DNA of 33,975 nucleotides from Paenibacillus terrae (GCF_005217525.1 NZ_PNXQ01000012.1:84248-118222); one strand, 5' to 3'. Counted from the first letter of the stretch, positions 1 to 7,516 are shown. Notes: generated by a model from the letters alone, not told the origin. Program-made: numbers and translations.

Positions 1-147
1 CATGTATCCTGCTTGTCCGGCATCAATTTTCCTTATCTGGCGGTGAAATCGGCTTTGGGTCATGAGGTCGACTCGCTTCATCCGCAATACGACATTTTAG
101 CGAGTCATATCGAGCAGCCGATCACCATACGTAAATCCTTACATTGA
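1..147 (+). CDS. C-terminal end of an unidentified protein (partial, possibly ATP-grasp)
   Basis: Frame 1 is open from the window edge to a TGA at 145-147 and encodes the last 48 residues of a protein whose start lies outside the window. The string GINFPYLAVKSALG resembles the segment near the end of many ATP-grasp ligase-like proteins (a small-Gly-x-x-Phe-Pro-Tyr-Leu pattern), but this is a weak resemblance and no catalytic residue is visible. The stop codon overlaps the -35 box of the next promoter, so this gene and the following cluster are probably separate transcription units. It could equally be an unrelated family. Confidence 0.5.
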   Translation, partial: HVSCLSGINFPYLAVKSALGHEVDSLHPQYDILASHIEQPITIRKSLH

Positions 148-173
148 CACAGGTAGAGTGTATTTTCTACAAT
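144..173 (+). promoter_or_regulatory. Sigma-A promoter for the xpaC-like/telA unit
   Basis: A perfect TTGACA (144-149) lies 18 bases from TACAAT (168-173), a near-consensus -10. Transcription would begin around 180, about 25 bases before the ATG at 206. The -35 overlaps the stop codon of the upstream gene. Confidence 0.7.
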
Positions 174-205
174 ATGGTAAGGGTTTACGTCAGGAGGTAC
201 AAGCT

Positions 206-886
206 ATGACGTCAAAAATGTGGGGAACCACGATTGCCGTGGGCAGCTATCTGATTGCGCTTTTGCTGAGCTTTTGGCTGCCGTTGTTTGTGTGTTTGGC
301 GATTCCGGTCATTTGTTTAGGGGGATACAATGTTGTTATGGCTATCCGCCATCCCCGACCCAATCTGACGGGTTCCGTTATTCCGGTAGAGCAGGTACAA
401 GCTGTTGAGACACAGAAGCTTGAAACGGAAGCCTTGGCACCAACGGAGCCTGTAACTGGAAAACCACGCTTATCTGAACAGGTGAGCAGTGAGTTTGCTC
501 AGGTTATGGAGTATCTGGAGGTCTTGGAGGATATGGTGATCTCCGAGGGGCAAAAGGATGCGCTCGACAACGAGATTGTCGAGAAGGCATTAGCTCTGTT
601 CGCACGTTTGCAGCGGGTGATTCCGCTTTTGCATGAATTAAATAACAGCGAAGTGAACCACACGGTTCGGAGATTGATTTTGAAGGATCTGAATGGACTG
701 ATTAATCCATTTCTCCGGCTCAGCGGTGATGCCAAGCGAACCAATCGAAGAACGTTATTAAACGGCCTGCGGGATGTGGATAGCAAGATATCGGTGATTG
801 TATCCACGGTGGAGCACAAGGATCTGCTTGAATTACAAACCAAAGCCGAACTGATTCACCAGCGTTATAGCAGTTCCGAATTGTAG
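206..886 (+). CDS. XpaC-like membrane protein, partner of TelA
   Basis: 226-residue protein. I chose ATG 206 over an upstream in-frame ATG at 158 because AGGAGGT (193-198 region) sits about 8 bases before it, and because the -10 box lies at 168-173, so an mRNA from that promoter would begin downstream of 158. The first 45 or so residues hold two hydrophobic stretches (WGTTIAVGSYLIALLLSFWL and PLFVCLAIPVICLGGYNVV), likely a membrane hairpin, followed by an acidic linker and a predominantly helical cytoplasmic domain. The layout (short membrane anchor, helical domain, directly followed by a telA homologue) matches the xpaC-yaaN arrangement of Bacillus, where XpaC belongs to the 5-bromo-4-chloroindolyl phosphate hydrolysis family. 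The family call rests more on context and layout than on a diagnostic motif. No catalytic residues are recognised. The likely role is in envelope or toxic-anion stress together with TelA. Confidence 0.6.
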   Translation: MTSKMWGTTIAVGSYLIALLLSFWLPLFVCLAIPVICLGGYNVVMAIRHPRPNLTGSVIPVEQVQAVETQKLETEALAPTEPVTGKPRLSEQVSSEFAQVMEYLEVLEDMVISEGQKDALDNEIVEKALALFARLQRVIPLLHELNNSEVNHTVRRLILKDLNGLINPFLRLSGDAKRTNRRTLLNGLRDVDSKISVIVSTVEHKDLLELQTKAELIHQRYSSSEL

Positions 887-904
887 GCTATTTTTTAAAA
901 AAAT

Positions 905-940
905 CAGCAGCGTAGCTGCTCTGAACAATAACTATTAGCC
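905..940 (+). repeat. Short leader repeat, copy 1 (in front of telA)
   Basis: CAGCAGCGTAGCTGC followed by YCTGAA and, a few bases on, TTAGCC. A second copy lies at 9482-9516 on the minus strand in front of oppB. GCAGC-GTA-GCTGC forms a small hairpin. The copy starts 75 nt before the telA ATG, in the sense orientation. A further inverted pair (AATAACT/AGTTATT, about 927-958) lies between it and the ribosome-binding site. Confidence 0.5.
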
Positions 941-979
941 ATTGGATAACAGTTATTGGTAGAATAGGAGGTTAGCGTT

Positions 980-2080
980 ATGGCGACCCCATGGGCTGAA
1001 TTGAAAAAAGAAGACGAACAAAAGGTGACCGAGGAGGCTTCACAGCTCATCCAGAAGGTGTCACAGAGCGATGTCATGAGCCTGGATAGCTTAATGGATG
1101 ACATTGGGAAGCTGGGGGTTAAAACACAGGAGCGTGCGGGACAGACGCTTAAAATGCTGGATCGTCCAGTGAACGATCTCATGTCCGGCGACCGGGCTGA
1201 GGTATCGAACATGATCTTAAAGCTGCGGGATGAATGCGAAACGCTCCAGCAGAGCAAAAATGTGAGCTTTTTCGGGAAGCTTCTACGGAAAAGTCCGCTG
1301 AAAAACTACATTTACAAGTATCAGTCGGTCAAAACAAACATCGAGCAAATCATTACAGCGTTGAGAGATGGTAAGGACAATCTGGAAGAAAATATTGTCG
1401 GTATGAGACAGTTAAAAAAGGCTTCCATTGAGGAAATCTACAATTTGCAGACGAAGATCGCTTTTGGCAATCGGTTAAAGGAGCTGTTCGAGACTGAGAT
1501 TGCCAAGCCGGAAAATGAATTGAGGAAGTCTCATCTGGAACGGGGGCTGCGCAAGGTGGTTACTCGCACGCAGTCAATGACCGAAATGATTTTGCTCTAC
1601 AATCAGGCGATTGCGGCCACGGATATTATTAATGATAATAATGATAAACTGATTGATTCCGTAAATAATGCCATTGATAAAACGTCGAATTTAATCACTG
1701 TATCGGCTATGATTGCGATGGCACTGGCGGATCAGGACAAAATCATTTCAGCCGTGGATGCCACGAATCGTACGATTGAGAATCAATTCAAGGAAAATGC
1801 CAAGCTTCTCAAAACGACGACGGAGAGAACGACCGATCTGCTTAGCAAGCCTTCGATGTCACTGGAGTCTGTGAATCAGGCGATTGGGGATTTGGTATCT
1901 GCTTTGGATTTGTCCGAAAAATCCAATCGTCAAATTATTGAGAGCTGCCATGATTATACGAGCAAAATGACGGCAATCAACGCCAACCTCAGCCAACGTC
2001 TGGGTATAGAGGGGAAGGAACAGCCGAAGAGTTTGAAGGATATAGATTCTTCTGAAGGACTAAGCTCGTTTCTGAACTGA
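980..2080 (+). CDS. telA: TelA-family toxic anion resistance protein
   Basis: 366-residue, largely helical soluble protein of the TelA/KlaA family (toxic anion resistance, PF05816-type), related to Bacillus YaaN and YceH. Recognisable stretches include the central segment with FFGKLLRKSPLKNYIYKYQS and the later MILLYNQAIAATDIINDNND, both typical of the family. There is no signal peptide or membrane segment. Long runs rich in Gln, Asn, Lys and Glu suggest coiled coil. TAGGAGGT ends about 7 bases before ATG 980. The gene follows the XpaC-like gene by 93 bases with a repeat in between, and a terminator lies directly downstream, so the two form one unit. Family members are linked to tellurite and other stress resistance, but the biochemical activity is not established. 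Family assignment is confident; the resistance phenotype is inferred. Confidence 0.9.
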   Translation: MATPWAELKKEDEQKVTEEASQLIQKVSQSDVMSLDSLMDDIGKLGVKTQERAGQTLKMLDRPVNDLMSGDRAEVSNMILKLRDECETLQQSKNVSFFGKLLRKSPLKNYIYKYQSVKTNIEQIITALRDGKDNLEENIVGMRQLKKASIEEIYNLQTKIAFGNRLKELFETEIAKPENELRKSHLERGLRKVVTRTQSMTEMILLYNQAIAATDIINDNNDKLIDSVNNAIDKTSNLITVSAMIAMALADQDKIISAVDATNRTIENQFKENAKLLKTTTERTTDLLSKPSMSLESVNQAIGDLVSALDLSEKSNRQIIESCHDYTSKMTAINANLSQRLGIEGKEQPKSLKDIDSSEGLSSFLN

Positions 2081-2115
2081 TTTTACAAATGTAAAATAAT
2101 GGACCTAACCTATTG

Positions 2116-2152
2116 AAAAGACGCCAGGGTGATCCTGAAAGGCGTCTTTTTT
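2116..2152 (+). terminator. Rho-independent terminator after telA
   Basis: AAGACGCC pairs with GGCGTCTT around an inner AGG/CCT-type stem, followed by six T. It closes the XpaC-like/telA unit. Confidence 0.85.
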
Positions 2153-2248
2153 GGTTTGGGGGCAGCGAATAAAGGACATGATAATCATACATAGCAATCT
2201 CGTGCATAAACTCTTAAAAAGTGAAATAACAAAGGAGAGAACGAGTGT

Positions 2249-2350
2249 ATGATGTCCTTTATTTTGGGGTGTGTGATTGTCTATCTGCTTGTAGCTGCCA
2301 GTAGCGAAAAAGCCGATTCTATCGTGGAGTTAAATGAATCTGTGAAATAA
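2249..2350 (+). CDS. Small single-span membrane peptide (33 aa)
   Basis: A 33-codon ORF begins at ATG 2249 with AAAGGAGAG (2231-2238) about 10 bases upstream and ends in TAA at 2348-2350. The first half is hydrophobic (MSFILGCVIVYLLVAAS), followed by a short charged tail containing EKADSIVELNES. It is too short for routine gene calling. A good ribosome-binding site, a coherent membrane-plus-tail layout and position in an otherwise empty 340-base gap support it. Its place between telA and the next stress-type genes suggests a membrane accessory peptide, but no family is recognised and the function is unknown. Confidence 0.5.
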   Translation: MMSFILGCVIVYLLVAASSEKADSIVELNESVK

Positions 2351-2358
2351 ATTTTTTA

Positions 2359-2386
2359 TTGAAAATCATGTATTTTCTGATAGGAT
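2359..2386 (+). promoter_or_regulatory. Possible promoter before the 181-aa protein gene
   Basis: TTGAAA (2359-2364), a 16-base gap and TAGGAT (2381-2386), about 34 bases upstream of ATG 2420. The match is moderate. Confidence 0.4.
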
Positions 2387-2419
2387 AGAGTTAAATATTG
2401 GAATCCCAAAGGAGAATGC

Positions 2420-2965
2420 ATGCTGGAATTTTCATTTGAAATCATCGACGAATCGAAAATCAACATTGTGTATCAGTATGGGAGCAGCAGCTTTAATTTC
2501 AATTTGTTTTTTAATTACGGTGTATGGACGCTGCATCCGTTTGACGGAATTCTGTTGCAAAACAAGGAAATGTGCCGTCTGATCGTGGGGGACCTGTTTA
2601 AGAACAAGGATTTTCATGTCATGCTGGTACGCGAAAATATTTTGTTGTCAGCCTTGCGCACCTCTATTGATCTCAATCCCGAAACCCGTGGAGAGCGATA
2701 CCAAGAGCAGGAGCCAGATGAGCTGTCTGAATTTGCCGAGGCACACAGCTTTGAAGATGTGCTGCATATGGAGCAGGATTCCATCCGCCAGCGTATCGAA
2801 TTTTTCCAGAACATCATTCAAAAAATGTATATGGAAGGATTCGGCCCGGAAGACAGCGACTTTAACAAGGTACAAGCTATGATCCGAATTTACAAAGATG
2901 CGCATGACCAGCTTGGAGATTTGAGCGACTTTCCCCTGAGTGGCGACGAACGCCGCAGATGGTAG
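2420..2965 (+). CDS. Unrecognised 181-residue protein next to the vWA gene
   Basis: Begins at ATG 2420 with AAAGGAG (2408-2414) five bases upstream. The protein has no signal peptide and no membrane span. The first 80 residues are rich in aromatic and beta-prone residues (SSFNFNLFFNYGVWTLHPF); the second half is acidic and helical (EQEPDELSEFAEAHSFEDVL, then RIEFFQNIIQKMYMEGFGPE) and ends in a basic RRRW. I do not recognise the family. It lies 43 bases upstream of the TerF-like vWA gene on the same strand with no terminator between, so the two are probably co-transcribed. A cytoplasmic partner of the vWA protein is the simplest reading, but this is inference from position only. Confidence 0.7.
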   Translation: MLEFSFEIIDESKINIVYQYGSSSFNFNLFFNYGVWTLHPFDGILLQNKEMCRLIVGDLFKNKDFHVMLVRENILLSALRTSIDLNPETRGERYQEQEPDELSEFAEAHSFEDVLHMEQDSIRQRIEFFQNIIQKMYMEGFGPEDSDFNKVQAMIRIYKDAHDQLGDLSDFPLSGDERRRW

Positions 2966-3008
2966 ATTAGACGGGCGAAGGCAAACATCATAGAGGAGCG
3001 TGGGGAAT

Positions 3009-3686
3009 ATGAGCGGTATTTCTTTGCTTAAAAAGAATGCGCAACTGGTACTGACTAAAAAGAATCTAACGAATGTGACTGCGAGAGTTGGATTGGTGCT
3101 CGATATTTCAGGATCTATGAGAAGTTTGTACAAAAATGGAACCGTTCAAAAGGTGTTGGAGCGAATTGTCGCGGTAGCGAGTTCTTTGGATGATGATGGT
3201 GTGCTGGACGTATGGGTGTATGATCACCGTTTTTCGCGTTTGCCGTCCGTTACCGAAAATGACGTTGACAACTATGTTGAAAGACACATTTTGTCCAATG
3301 ATTATTTGCCCAAGTTCGGTCGTAATGATGAGCCGCCTGTAATGCGGGATGTCATCGCCAAATACACCAAGGAAGAGCCTTCTGCTGATCCGGCTTTTGT
3401 TATTTTTATTAATGATGGCGGTGTGAAACGTGGAAAAGGAGACAACATCGACAACGCGGTAATTGATTCGTCAGGAGAACCGATTTTCTGGCAATTTATC
3501 GGTGTGGGTGAGTCCGATTTTGGCGTATTAAAAAAGCTCGACAACATAGAAGGTCGTGTGGTAGATAACGCTAACTTCTTTCAAATCCAAGATGTCGAAA
3601 TCATGGAAGACAATGAATTGTACGAACTACTACTAAACGAGTTCCCGTTATGGCTGCAAGAAGCGAAAGACAAGCATATTTATTAA
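3009..3686 (+). CDS. TerF-like von Willebrand factor A domain protein
   Basis: 225-residue protein. I chose ATG 3009 because the GAGGAG at 2993-2998 is 10 bases away; an in-frame GTG at 3000 would leave only one base of spacing. The opening segment (SLLKKNAQLVLTKKN) resembles TerD/TerF-family starts, followed by a vWA domain. The metal-site motif D-x-S-x-S is present at residues 32-36 (LDISGSM), and VIFINDGG near residues 131-138 supplies the later Asp. NDEPPVM at 106-111 sits where the MIDAS threonine loop is expected, as in TerY/TerF relatives. Tellurium-resistance vWA proteins are cytoplasmic and thought to work in metal-dependent complexes with TerD-type proteins and TelA, which fits the telA gene 1 kb upstream. 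No terD-type gene is in the window. Confidence 0.85.
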   Translation: MSGISLLKKNAQLVLTKKNLTNVTARVGLVLDISGSMRSLYKNGTVQKVLERIVAVASSLDDDGVLDVWVYDHRFSRLPSVTENDVDNYVERHILSNDYLPKFGRNDEPPVMRDVIAKYTKEEPSADPAFVIFINDGGVKRGKGDNIDNAVIDSSGEPIFWQFIGVGESDFGVLKKLDNIEGRVVDNANFFQIQDVEIMEDNELYELLLNEFPLWLQEAKDKHIY

Positions 3687-3694
3687 GCTTAGTA

Positions 3695-3730
3695 GGCCTT
3701 GTAATGTGAGAGTTCTACAAGGCTCATTTT
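3695..3730 (+). terminator. Terminator after the vWA gene
   Basis: GCCTTGT (3696-3702) pairs with ACAAGGC (3717-3723), followed by TCATTTT. It lies 10 bases after the vWA stop codon. Confidence 0.6.
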
Positions 3731-3744
3731 GAAAAATAGATATT

Positions 3745-3794
3745 AAAAAGAGAGAATCCCACGATTAAACTCCGCGGAACCCTCTCTTTTTGTG
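3745..3794. repeat. Terminator-like hairpin repeat, left copy flanking fic
   Basis: An inverted repeat with poly-A on one side and poly-T on the other (AAAAAGAGAG ... CTCTCTTTTT), able to terminate in both directions. Its core (TCCCACGATTAAACTCC, then GYGGAA) recurs in the same orientation at 5076-5125. This copy serves the 3' end of the Fic gene, which stops at 3840 on the other strand. Confidence 0.85.
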
Positions 3795-3839
3795 TTATCC
3801 ATCTTGTAAACATAATAAATTATAGTGGGCACTGTCCAT

Positions 3840-4970
3840 TTAGTCATTACTACCCAAAAGATACTGATATTTTTCGGATTCATTGCGAATATCGACGGCA
3901 AGCTCTTCATATTGGGCTGAAAGAACGATGGTACGGATACGTTGCGCCTCTGGATCTTTTGGCTCCAGGAACCCTTCTTCAATCCATTTTTTAATCTTTT
4001 CTCTTACCGTCCGTTCACCAGCGTCCAATAGCCTACAAATCTCAGTTATTGAGGCGGCATTTTGCTTGAATACCAATTGACGGAATAGCGTACGTTGCTG
4101 TATGTCCAGTTTACGGATCAGTTCAGGTTCTACCCTGAGCATCTCGCTATTTTTTTGTCTAACAATCTCTGCTGCCTCTGAGTATACCTCGGCCAATCCA
4201 CTCAAAAAGTATTCCAACCAAGCGGTTATATCTGCATCATTTCGACCAAAATAATAGTTATGGGAAAGCTTCATCTGCAACGCACGGTAATAATCATTTA
4301 GGTTTCGATCGTAGAAATTTTCCAAAACGAACAACCCTTTCAGACCATAGCCCCCTCTACGCAAAATGTACGTGGCGATCATACGAGCGGTTCGTCCGTC
4401 GCCATCCATGTACGGATGAATAGTTAGAAACTGCCACATGGCTGTTCCTGCTTGAATTGGAGCAGCTAAATTCACATTATGTGGCGAATTAACCCATGCA
4501 ATCAAGTCTTCCATCAGAACGGGAACATCTTGAAACTCCGGCGGGAGATAAAAGCCTGTCTGATTGCGGTCGCCAACTTTATTTTGCTCATTACGGTATT
4601 CGCTCAGTCTAGGTCTGCGTCCATGTACTACTTTGATGATAGCATGTAGTTTTTTAATCCATTCTTCGGTGATGGGCAGTTCTCGCTGCTCCGACTCATC
4701 TAGAAATTCAATGGCCTTCATCAAGTTATAAACTTCTTGCTCTTCGTCGTTTTTACTGGATTTATAAAGAACCTTCCGTTTTGCTTCATTGTCCAGTGTG
4801 TTACCTTCCATTTTGGTTGAAAGAAGTACAGTCACCTCTTGCGCTTCTTTCTTTAATTCCTCAAGAATCGTTGCCGGAAGTGGAAGCTGCTCTACAACTA
4901 CGCTGGAGCGTTCTATTTTCAGTAAGTCATTAATCATCGACGACGTAATGGTATATCTCGGCTTAAACAT
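3840..4970 (-). CDS. Fic/DOC-domain AMPylation enzyme with N-terminal inhibitory motif
   Basis: 376-residue protein. The Fic motif reads HPYMDGDGRTAR (residues 185-196), the family's HPFxxGNGRxxR with D in place of N; His185 is the expected catalytic residue. An autoinhibitory motif of the (S/T)xxxE(G/N) type is visible at 51-57 (STKMEGN), placing it among the Fic proteins restrained by their own N-terminal helix. The C-terminal third carries a winged-helix-like segment (about 306-340, ITEICRLLDAGERTVREKIK). The enzyme is expected to transfer AMP or another nucleotide moiety to protein hydroxyls; the target is unknown. No antitoxin gene is adjacent, consistent with built-in inhibition. The gene is alone on its strand between two copies of one terminator repeat. 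GAAGGGGG precedes the ATG by about 7 bases. Confidence 0.93.
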   Translation of the reverse strand: MFKPRYTITSSMINDLLKIERSSVVVEQLPLPATILEELKKEAQEVTVLLSTKMEGNTLDNEAKRKVLYKSSKNDEEQEVYNLMKAIEFLDESEQRELPITEEWIKKLHAIIKVVHGRRPRLSEYRNEQNKVGDRNQTGFYLPPEFQDVPVLMEDLIAWVNSPHNVNLAAPIQAGTAMWQFLTIHPYMDGDGRTARMIATYILRRGGYGLKGLFVLENFYDRNLNDYYRALQMKLSHNYYFGRNDADITAWLEYFLSGLAEVYSEAAEIVRQKNSEMLRVEPELIRKLDIQQRTLFRQLVFKQNAASITEICRLLDAGERTVREKIKKWIEEGFLEPKDPEAQRIRTIVLSAQYEELAVDIRNESEKYQYLLGSND

Positions 4971-4987
4971 ATTGAAACCCCCTTCTC

Positions 4988-5026
4988 ATTATATTTTAAA
5001 ACATTTGCCGCTAAATTACCGCAAAT
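4988..5026 (-). promoter_or_regulatory. fic upstream region: -10 box and inverted repeat
   Basis: On the minus strand a consensus TATAAT (plus-strand ATTATA, 4988-4993) lies 18 bases before the fic ATG. Just upstream, ATTTGC (5003-5008) and GCAAAT (5021-5026) form a 6-bp inverted repeat with a 12-base spacer across the expected -35 area. This is a plausible operator, perhaps for the protein's own winged-helix domain. No clear -35 is seen. Confidence 0.35.
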
Positions 5027-5075
5027 TAATATAAATATGTAGTTTGTTTCTTAACGATTTTAAGAAAAAGTCAAC

Positions 5076-5125
5076 AAAAAAAGAGAGTCCCACGATTAAA
5101 CTCCGTGGAACTCTCTTTTTTTGTG
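5076..5125. repeat. Terminator-like hairpin repeat, right copy flanking fic
   Basis: AGAGAGTCCCACG pairs with CGTGGAACTCTCT (12 of 13 positions) with poly-A and poly-T flanks. It is nearly the same as the copy at 3745-3794. It lies upstream of fic and about 210 bases beyond the end of the minus-strand operon that stops at 5336. Confidence 0.85.
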
Positions 5126-5200
5126 AACCTCAGTTCAAAACACGGTGGCCAAGTTTAATCACTTGGCCTACCCCCTCTTTTCACCTTACATACCACTAAA

Positions 5201-5335
5201 ACGTATAGAAGCTCTACGGCGGTTGCCAGCGGAGCGGGCAGAATTGTTCTGAAGAAGCGAAGCGTTCGCTTTTGTCCTCGGAAGAACAATCTGCACGCGC
5301 AGCGCCCACCAACCGCAAGAAAGCTTCTCATACGT
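5201..5335 (-). repeat. Dispersed palindromic element, copy A (large hairpin)
   Basis: A 135-base imperfect palindrome with nested arms: ACGTATAGAAGCT (5201-5213) against AGCTTCTCATACGT (5322-5335); GCGGTTG (5219-5225) against CAACCGC (5310-5316); and GCAGAATTGTTCT against AGAACAATCTGC inside. It abuts the stop codon of the DUF3899-like gene (TAG at 5338-5336), so in the transcript it makes a strong 3' hairpin. Related copies: 12041-12222, 12910-13033, 17650-17692 and 28213-28259. Confidence 0.75.
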
Positions 5336-5716
5336 CTAACCTATTCCCATTAAAACCATCGAACAAAGCACAAGCCCCGTACCGCAACCCGAGGTGTACA
5401 CCTTGAGATGACGGAACACAGACGTTTTCCAGACAGTTAGAGACTCATCCGAACGCAAGCGTTCGTTCTCCTCCTGTAATGCCTTGGATTGTCGAATGAA
5501 CAGATGTCTGATGTCGGCGAATCCCCGCAGGAAGAGGGTGAGAAACCCGCTTTGCAGGACGTGGAAGATTGCTCCGATCACCAAGCCCAGCAAGCCCAAC
5601 AGGAATAGCAGATTCGCGGTAGCCATATTTTCACGATCATCTAATAGATGAGGTGAGGCATATAGATAACCAAAGGCGCCGACGATCAGGGCCGTTATTC
5701 CGAAACGCAATAACAT
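5336..5716 (-). CDS. Small membrane protein, DUF3899-like, end of opp operon
   Basis: 126 residues with three hydrophobic segments: 3-20 (FGITALIVGAFGYLYAS), about 36-62 (LLFLLGLLGLVIGAIFHVLQSGFLTLFLRG, positions only approximate) and the C-terminal 108-125 (GTGLVLCSMVLMGIG). A charged stretch (SKALQEENERLRSDESL) lies between. The SGFLTLFLRGF segment after the middle helix resembles DUF3899 proteins of Firmicutes. Its ATG overlaps the oppA stop by one base (TAATG), so it is translationally coupled to oppA. The role is unknown; co-expression suggests an accessory of the peptide importer, or merely a passenger. Confidence 0.7.
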   Translation of the reverse strand: MLLRFGITALIVGAFGYLYASPHLLDDRENMATANLLFLLGLLGLVIGAIFHVLQSGFLTLFLRGFADIRHLFIRQSKALQEENERLRSDESLTVWKTSVFRHLKVYTSGCGTGLVLCSMVLMGIG

Positions 5717-7359
5717 TATTTTTCGACCCGTTTGGCAAAACGAAGATCCGGGTTCGAACGGGCGTCAAATACGATGCCTTGAATTTTAGGGCTGATCAAT
5801 GCCGTGTCCGCAGAGAATTGGATCGGGATAATTGGCAGATCCTCCATCAATACTTCTTCAGCCTGATGAAGCTGCTCGAAGCGTTTTGCCGGATCAAGCT
5901 CAAAGGTTGAGGATTCGATCAGTTTGTCATACTCCGGGTTGCTCCAGTTGGTAAAGTTGTTCGAGTTCTTGGAAGTATAGTGTCCCAATACGCCGAGCGG
6001 ATCAAGGAAGTTTCCTTCCCAGCCCATACGGGCGATTTGGAAGTTCTTTTGTTTAAAGGTATCAATGTATGTTTTCCATTCCTGATTTTCCAGCGTTACT
6101 TCAACGCCCAGGTTCGTTTTCAGCATTTCCTGAATCGCTTCGGCCACTTTTTTATGCTTGTCCGAAGTGTTGTACTTGAAGGTGATCGGCGGCAGTTGGG
6201 TTAGACCTTCCTCTTTCAGACCTTCAGCCAGCAATTGTTTCGCTTTGGCAGCGTCGAATTCATAGTATTTCTTCGGCGCTTCGTCACGGAAGTCCTTACC
6301 GGATGGAGTTGTTGTTCCGTATGGTACGTATCCGTAAGCCGGAGTTTCGCCACCTTTGGTTACGTTGGTCGCCAGGATTTCGCGGTCAATCGCGTAGGCA
6401 ATGGCCTGTCTGATTTTTTTATTGTCAAAAGGCTTTTGTTTTACGTTAAAAGAATACGTGTACACGCTGAAAGATGGATGCGACAAAAATTCCTTGTTAC
6501 TCTTTTCCTGATCCAGTGTATCGACCGGAAGACTCAAAATCAGGTCCAGATCGCCTGTTTTGTACATTTGATAATAGGTTGTGGAGTCTTGAACCATTTT
6601 AAAGTTAATCGTTGCCATCGTAATGGCACCTTTGTTCCAGTATTGATCGTTTTTCGCCAATGTAATTTGCTCATTATGCTTCCATTCCTTGGCTACATAC
6701 GCGCCGTTGCCGACAATCGTATTGGCTTCTGCCGCCCATTTGTCGCTTTTCTCAACCACGGATTGGTTTACGGGCAGATACGCATGACCTACCGCGATTG
6801 TCGGGAAGAAGCTTAGCGGTGATTTCAGCTCGACCACAAGGGTTTTATCGTCTTTGGCTGTCACACCTACATCTTCGACTTTACCTTTGCCTGTGTTGTA
6901 GGCTTCTGCTCCCTTGATGTAGTACAGAGCGGAAGGATCGTAGGCAGCCGTTTTCGGATTCAGCACACGTTTCCAGGAGTATTCAAAATCCTTGGCAGTA
7001 AGCGGGTCACCATTCGACCATTTCGCGCCGTCGCGGATCGTGAAGGTGTACGTTTTGCCGTCTGGAGTGACGTCTACTTTGCTGGCAGCGCCCTCTACGA
7101 TTTTACCGGCTTTGTCATATGTATACAGACCTTCGTACAGGTTATCAATAACAAAGTAGGACGTTGTATCCGATGCAAAAGCAGGGTCCAGTGTATACGG
7201 CTCGCCACCTGCCAGGTTGGCTGTAATTTCCTGTGGAACATCAGCTTGCGGCGCAGCGGCTGGATCATTGCTTGCTGCTTTGTCTGTATTGCCAGAGCAT
7301 CCGGCTAAAGCCGTTACTGCCAAAAGTAAAATGACAGTCATCCAATGCATTCTTTTCAT
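5716..7359 (-). CDS. oppA: Oligopeptide ABC transporter substrate-binding lipoprotein
   Basis: 547 residues. I chose the start at 7359 because TGGAGGA lies 8 bases before it and the protein then opens with a lipoprotein signal (MKRMHWMTV..., lipobox LAGC with Cys21). The mature part is an SBP_bac_5 (cluster C) binding protein: EPYTLDPAFASDTTS near the start, then LYEGLYTYDKAG, WSNGDPLTAKDFEYSWKRVL and, further on, RQAIAYAIDRE, all family hallmarks. It binds peptides outside the membrane and delivers them to OppB/OppC. It lies downstream of oppC with about 200 bases between, and overlaps the next small gene by one base. OppA, MppA, DppA and other cluster C proteins share this architecture, so the exact ligand cannot be read from sequence. 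Confidence 0.95.
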   Translation of the reverse strand: MKRMHWMTVILLLAVTALAGCSGNTDKAASNDPAAAPQADVPQEITANLAGGEPYTLDPAFASDTTSYFVIDNLYEGLYTYDKAGKIVEGAASKVDVTPDGKTYTFTIRDGAKWSNGDPLTAKDFEYSWKRVLNPKTAAYDPSALYYIKGAEAYNTGKGKVEDVGVTAKDDKTLVVELKSPLSFFPTIAVGHAYLPVNQSVVEKSDKWAAEANTIVGNGAYVAKEWKHNEQITLAKNDQYWNKGAITMATINFKMVQDSTTYYQMYKTGDLDLILSLPVDTLDQEKSNKEFLSHPSFSVYTYSFNVKQKPFDNKKIRQAIAYAIDREILATNVTKGGETPAYGYVPYGTTTPSGKDFRDEAPKKYYEFDAAKAKQLLAEGLKEEGLTQLPPITFKYNTSDKHKKVAEAIQEMLKTNLGVEVTLENQEWKTYIDTFKQKNFQIARMGWEGNFLDPLGVLGHYTSKNSNNFTNWSNPEYDKLIESSTFELDPAKRFEQLHQAEEVLMEDLPIIPIQFSADTALISPKIQGIVFDARSNPDLRFAKRVEK

Positions 7360-7420
7360 CGTATAATTCCTCCATTTATGCAAAATGTTATTTCAAAAGA
7401 TAAGTGCACCGTAACGGGAT

Positions 7421-7516
7421 TTATTCAACCTCCTTTCCGGCAGGTATGCCGCGTGTGCGGAGCTCCATAAAGGAGCTGCCGTTGGTTCTGCTGTTGGGCG
7501 AGAAATTGCGGATCAT
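7421..7516 (-). CDS. Possible small ORF between oppC and oppA (31 aa)
   Basis: Minus-strand ATG at 7516 has AAGGAGG 9 bases upstream and reads 31 codons to TAA at 7423-7421. An in-frame ATG at 7540 would make it 39 codons. The peptide is polar and basic (SMIRNFSPNSRTNGSSF) and ends inside a second purine-rich AAAGGAGG. The strong ribosome-binding site is the main support; there is no family match. It may be a translated spacer that keeps ribosomes on the oppC-oppA mRNA, or chance. Confidence 0.3.
   Translation of the reverse strand: MIRNFSPNSRTNGSSFMELRTRGIPAGKEVE

Noticed and set aside
3000..3008. GTG start for the vWA gene
   Set aside because: It leaves one base between GAGGAG and the start; ATG 3009 has proper spacing and gives the usual TerF-like opening.
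6235..6816. A 193-codon plus-strand frame inside oppA
   Set aside because: It lies wholly within a well-supported OppA frame; there is no start signal and its composition is that of an antisense frame.
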